Assembly: GCA_036226585.1 (NCBI GenBank)
Contig: CP108997.1
Coordinates: 4,898,001 to 4,962,000, forward strand
Reading direction: 5' to 3'
DNA from: Streptomyces sp. NBC_00708
GTDB lineage: Bacteria; Actinomycetota; Actinomycetes; Streptomycetales; Streptomycetaceae
Length of the DNA stretch: 64,000 bases
Both the position numbers and the translations under genes were made by a program. Numbering within the stretch: the first letter of the stretch is position 1; each line of letters opens with the position of its first letter. Below the pieces are notes generated by a model that was given only the letters and a program-made list of their open reading frames with translations, was not told the origin of the DNA and made no database searches. Shown here piece after piece: positions 62,479 to 64,000 of the stretch.

Positions 62479-62515
62479 AAAAAAGCGCTGACCGACATTT
62501 CTGTGGTCAGCGCTT
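62479..62515 (-). terminator. Rho-independent terminator of tRNA-Arg
   Basis: On the minus strand, AAGCGCTGACC and GGTCAGCGCTT form an 11-bp perfect stem with an 11-nt loop, and the second arm runs into TTTTTT. It lies 20 nt after the tRNA. Confidence 0.9.
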
Positions 62516-62535
62516 CTGTGGCACTTCCTGCGAAG

Positions 62536-62607
62536 TGCCCCCGGCAGGATTCGAACCTGCGCACCCGGCTCCGGAGGCCGATGCTCTATCCCCTGAGCTA
62601 CGGGGGC
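62536..62607 (-). tRNA. tRNA-Arg (anticodon CCG)
   Basis: A 72-nt cloverleaf on the minus strand: acceptor GCCCCCG/CGGGGGC, D arm GCTC-AGGGGATA-GAGC, anticodon stem TCGGC/GCCGG with loop CTCCGGA (anticodon CCG, reading CGG), 4-nt variable loop, T arm GCAGG-TTCGAAT-CCTGC and discriminator A. CCA is not encoded. CGG is a common Arg codon in such GC-rich genes. Confidence 0.96.
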
Positions 62608-62790
62608 GTATCGCTGTGTTGCTCGGCGACGGGTGAAACACTACCAGCTCCGACGGGGTGCCCGTGAACAGGTATTCCGCGTCATCGCGCGGCGGTGGGA
62701 GACCCCCCGCACACACATCCGGCCAACCTCGCCGCCCCTCGTCCGGGGGCGGAAGTGGGCAAAACCCGGACGCAGCCCCTCCGGCCCGCC

Positions 62791-62796
62791 TACTCT
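62791..62796 (+). promoter_or_regulatory. Candidate -10 box, leaderless
   Basis: TACTCT ends 6 nt before GTG 62803, with no spaced ribosome site. Confidence 0.45.
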
Positions 62797-62802
62797 CGAA
62801 GG

Positions 62803-63237
62803 GTGTCAGGGGCATGCGGCCGCGTGCTTGTTGTCGACGACAACAAGGTCATCCGGCAGTTGATCAGGGTCAACCTCGAGCTGGAGGGCTTCGAGGTCGT
62901 GACCGCGGGCGATGGTGTCGAGTGTCTGGATCTGGTGCACCGGGTCCGCCCCGACGTGATCACGCTCGATGTCGTCATGCCCCGGCTCGACGGCCTCCAG
63001 ACCGCCACCCGGCTGCGGTCCGACCCGCGCACCGGGCATCTGCCGCTCGCGATCATCAGCGCCTGCACACCGTACGAGGTGGACAACGGGGTCGCCGCCG
63101 GGGTCGACGCGTTCCTCGCCAAGCCCTTCGAGCCGAGCGAACTGGTGCGGCTCGTGCGCCGGCTGATGGAGCGGGGCCGGGCGCCCGTGTTCGACGGTGG
63201 ACCGGGTGCCGGGCGGGCGGAGAGCTCCGCCGGCTGA
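62803..63237 (+). CDS. Single-domain response regulator (CheY-like)
   Basis: A 144-residue receiver protein with no output domain: acidic pair VLVVDDNKVIRQL, phospho-Asp in DVITLDVVMPRLDG, the switch IISACTPYEV and Lys in AFLAKPFEPSEL. A short Gly/Ala/Ser-rich tail follows. It probably acts by protein-protein contact. No kinase is adjacent. The start is GTG 62803 (VSGACGRVLVVDD) with TACTCT 6 nt upstream; the frame is open further upstream without domain content. Confidence 0.9.
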   Translation: MSGACGRVLVVDDNKVIRQLIRVNLELEGFEVVTAGDGVECLDLVHRVRPDVITLDVVMPRLDGLQTATRLRSDPRTGHLPLAIISACTPYEVDNGVAAGVDAFLAKPFEPSELVRLVRRLMERGRAPVFDGGPGAGRAESSAG

Positions 63238-63280
63238 CCGCATGGCGAAACCGGTTCGCGAAGGGCCCCCCTCCCTCCCA

Positions 63281-63286
63281 TACGCT
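63281..63286 (+). promoter_or_regulatory. Candidate -10 box, leaderless
   Basis: TACGCT ends 6 nt before GTG 63293. No ribosome site is seen. Confidence 0.45.
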
Positions 63287-63292
63287 GGTCCC

Positions 63293-64000
63293 GTGACCCC
63301 CGTCGATCTCTCCACGACCGTGCTGCACGCCGTGCGCCGCGCGGTCCGCGAGGACGCCCTGCGCGCGCCCGTGCCCGCGCGCGTACGGGTGGAGAGGACC
63401 CGGCCCGGCGGGCGCGGCGACTACGCCAGCGCCGTCGCCCTCCAGCTCGCCGGACCCGCCGGCCTGGCCGCGCGCGAGGTCGCCGAAATCCTCCGCGACC
63501 GGCTCGCCGGCGCCCCCGGAGTCGCCGGTGTCGAGATCACCGGCCCCGGTTTCCTGAACTTCACGCTCGACACCACCGCCGGCGCCGCCGCCCACCGCGA
63601 CCTGGTGCACCGGGTGCGGGAGGAGGGGGAGCGGTACGGGTACGGGGATGCCCTCGCCGGGCAGCGTCCGCTCCTCGTGCACGCCCGCGAGGTCCGGGCC
63701 GCCGTCACGGCCGACGCGGTCCGCCGCCTTCTGGCCGCCCAGGGCGCCGACGTACGCCTCAGCTGCGACGGGGAGCCGGACGCGGACTGGACCCGGCTCG
63801 GGGTGAGCGCCGAGGCGTACGGGATGCCGCAGACACCCGGCGCCGAGGGCGCCGGCCGGGAGACGCCCGGCGCCGTCGCCCACGAACCGTCCGCGCCCGG
63901 CCCCGTCCATGACGCATCGCCCGCGCCCGGCGCCGCCGCCCACGCTTCCGCCCAGGCGGAAACCCCCCTCCGCCCCGTCCCCGCCGGCGAAACCGCCGCC
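63293..64000 (+). CDS. nrtL: ArgS-related anticodon-binding protein NrtL (partial, runs off the window)
   Basis: The first 236 codons of a frame with no stop before the window end, starting at GTG 63293 (VTPVDLSTTVLHAVRRAV). It carries an ArgRS N-terminal additional domain (DYASAVALQLAGPAGL, VEITGPGFLNFTLD). The position where ArgRS has the HIGH signature instead reads PLLVHAREVRAAVTADAVRR, so aminoacylation is unlikely. A Pro/Ala/Gly-rich disordered stretch follows (about 180-236). This matches NrtL, an ArgRS-like protein lacking catalysis. It lies next to tRNA-Arg(CCG) and a response regulator. Confidence 0.85.
   Translation, partial: MTPVDLSTTVLHAVRRAVREDALRAPVPARVRVERTRPGGRGDYASAVALQLAGPAGLAAREVAEILRDRLAGAPGVAGVEITGPGFLNFTLDTTAGAAAHRDLVHRVREEGERYGYGDALAGQRPLLVHAREVRAAVTADAVRRLLAAQGADVRLSCDGEPDADWTRLGVSAEAYGMPQTPGAEGAGRETPGAVAHEPSAPGPVHDASPAPGAAAHASAQAETPLRPVPAGETAA

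Noticed and set aside
1..64000. CRISPR arrays, insertion sequences with transposase, prophage genes, rRNA
   Set aside because: No regularly spaced repeats with unique spacers, no transposase, integrase or phage structural frames, and no rRNA motifs were seen.

Overview
The window is a high-G+C actinobacterial chromosome segment and almost certainly Streptomyces. The signs are strong third-position GC bias with long antisense shadow ORFs, frequent GTG starts, many apparently leaderless genes, a complete conservon (histidine kinase, roadblock, DUF742, GTPase), an actinobacterial E2/E1 2-oxoglutarate dehydrogenase fusion, Ku/LigD-type end joining, and the repeat sequences common between Streptomyces genes. 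From memory, the order 2-oxoglutarate dehydrogenase, two-component pair, Lon, conservon, cell-wall genes and Ku resembles one arm of the S. coelicolor core chromosome; this was not checked.

Layout. Positions 1-214 hold intergenic repeats. 215-5101 carries an MDR oxidoreductase, a small HTH/Clp-N pair behind a double palindromic operator, a PadR/DUF4097 pair and small conserved genes. 5226-18728 is a one-directional accessory island. It contains a trypsin-co-occurring domain protein, a trypsin fused to a VMAP-type C-terminal region, a MoxR-like AAA ATPase and a vWA/helical-repeat protein (together a VMAP ternary conflict system). These are followed by a FxSxx-COOH-type RiPP precursor, its FxsB radical SAM maturase, an HExxH putative peptide hydroxylase and a TIR/NB-ARC/TPR STAND protein. 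This is the most interesting part of the window. Its parts are known families, but how the conflict module and the cyclophane peptide module work together is, to my knowledge, unresolved, and the peptide here ends in F-T-N-A-F rather than F-x-S-x-x.

18805-33000 is metabolism and stress: kgd, a two-component system, a spermidine-synthase-like protein, an isochorismatase-like hydrolase, lon with an HspR-type inverted repeat, secreted NodB and GH25 enzymes, a MarR regulator and a PP2C-like protein. 33143-38996 is a conservon followed by a styrene-monooxygenase-like flavoprotein. 39021-48800 has a secreted NlpC/P60 peptidase, a pseudokinase/PQQ-propeller protein, a TetR regulator and two diiron proteins; a 197-bp MITE-like element separates TetR from the first diiron gene.

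48819-60000 is read mainly on the minus strand: a lipoprotein, an amidase, a penicillin-binding protein, an FtsW/RodA protein, a histidine kinase with a lipoprotein but no response regulator, a HEAT-repeat protein, and a stand-alone LigD polymerase domain divergent from Ku. 60071-64000 has a ZTP riboswitch before glyA, an inositol-phosphatase-like gene, tRNA-Arg(CCG), a single-domain response regulator and the start of an ArgRS-like pseudo-synthetase (NrtL) that runs off the window. Start codons were chosen by eye from Shine-Dalgarno spacing, -10 boxes and family conservation, and alternatives are noted. No database search was possible.
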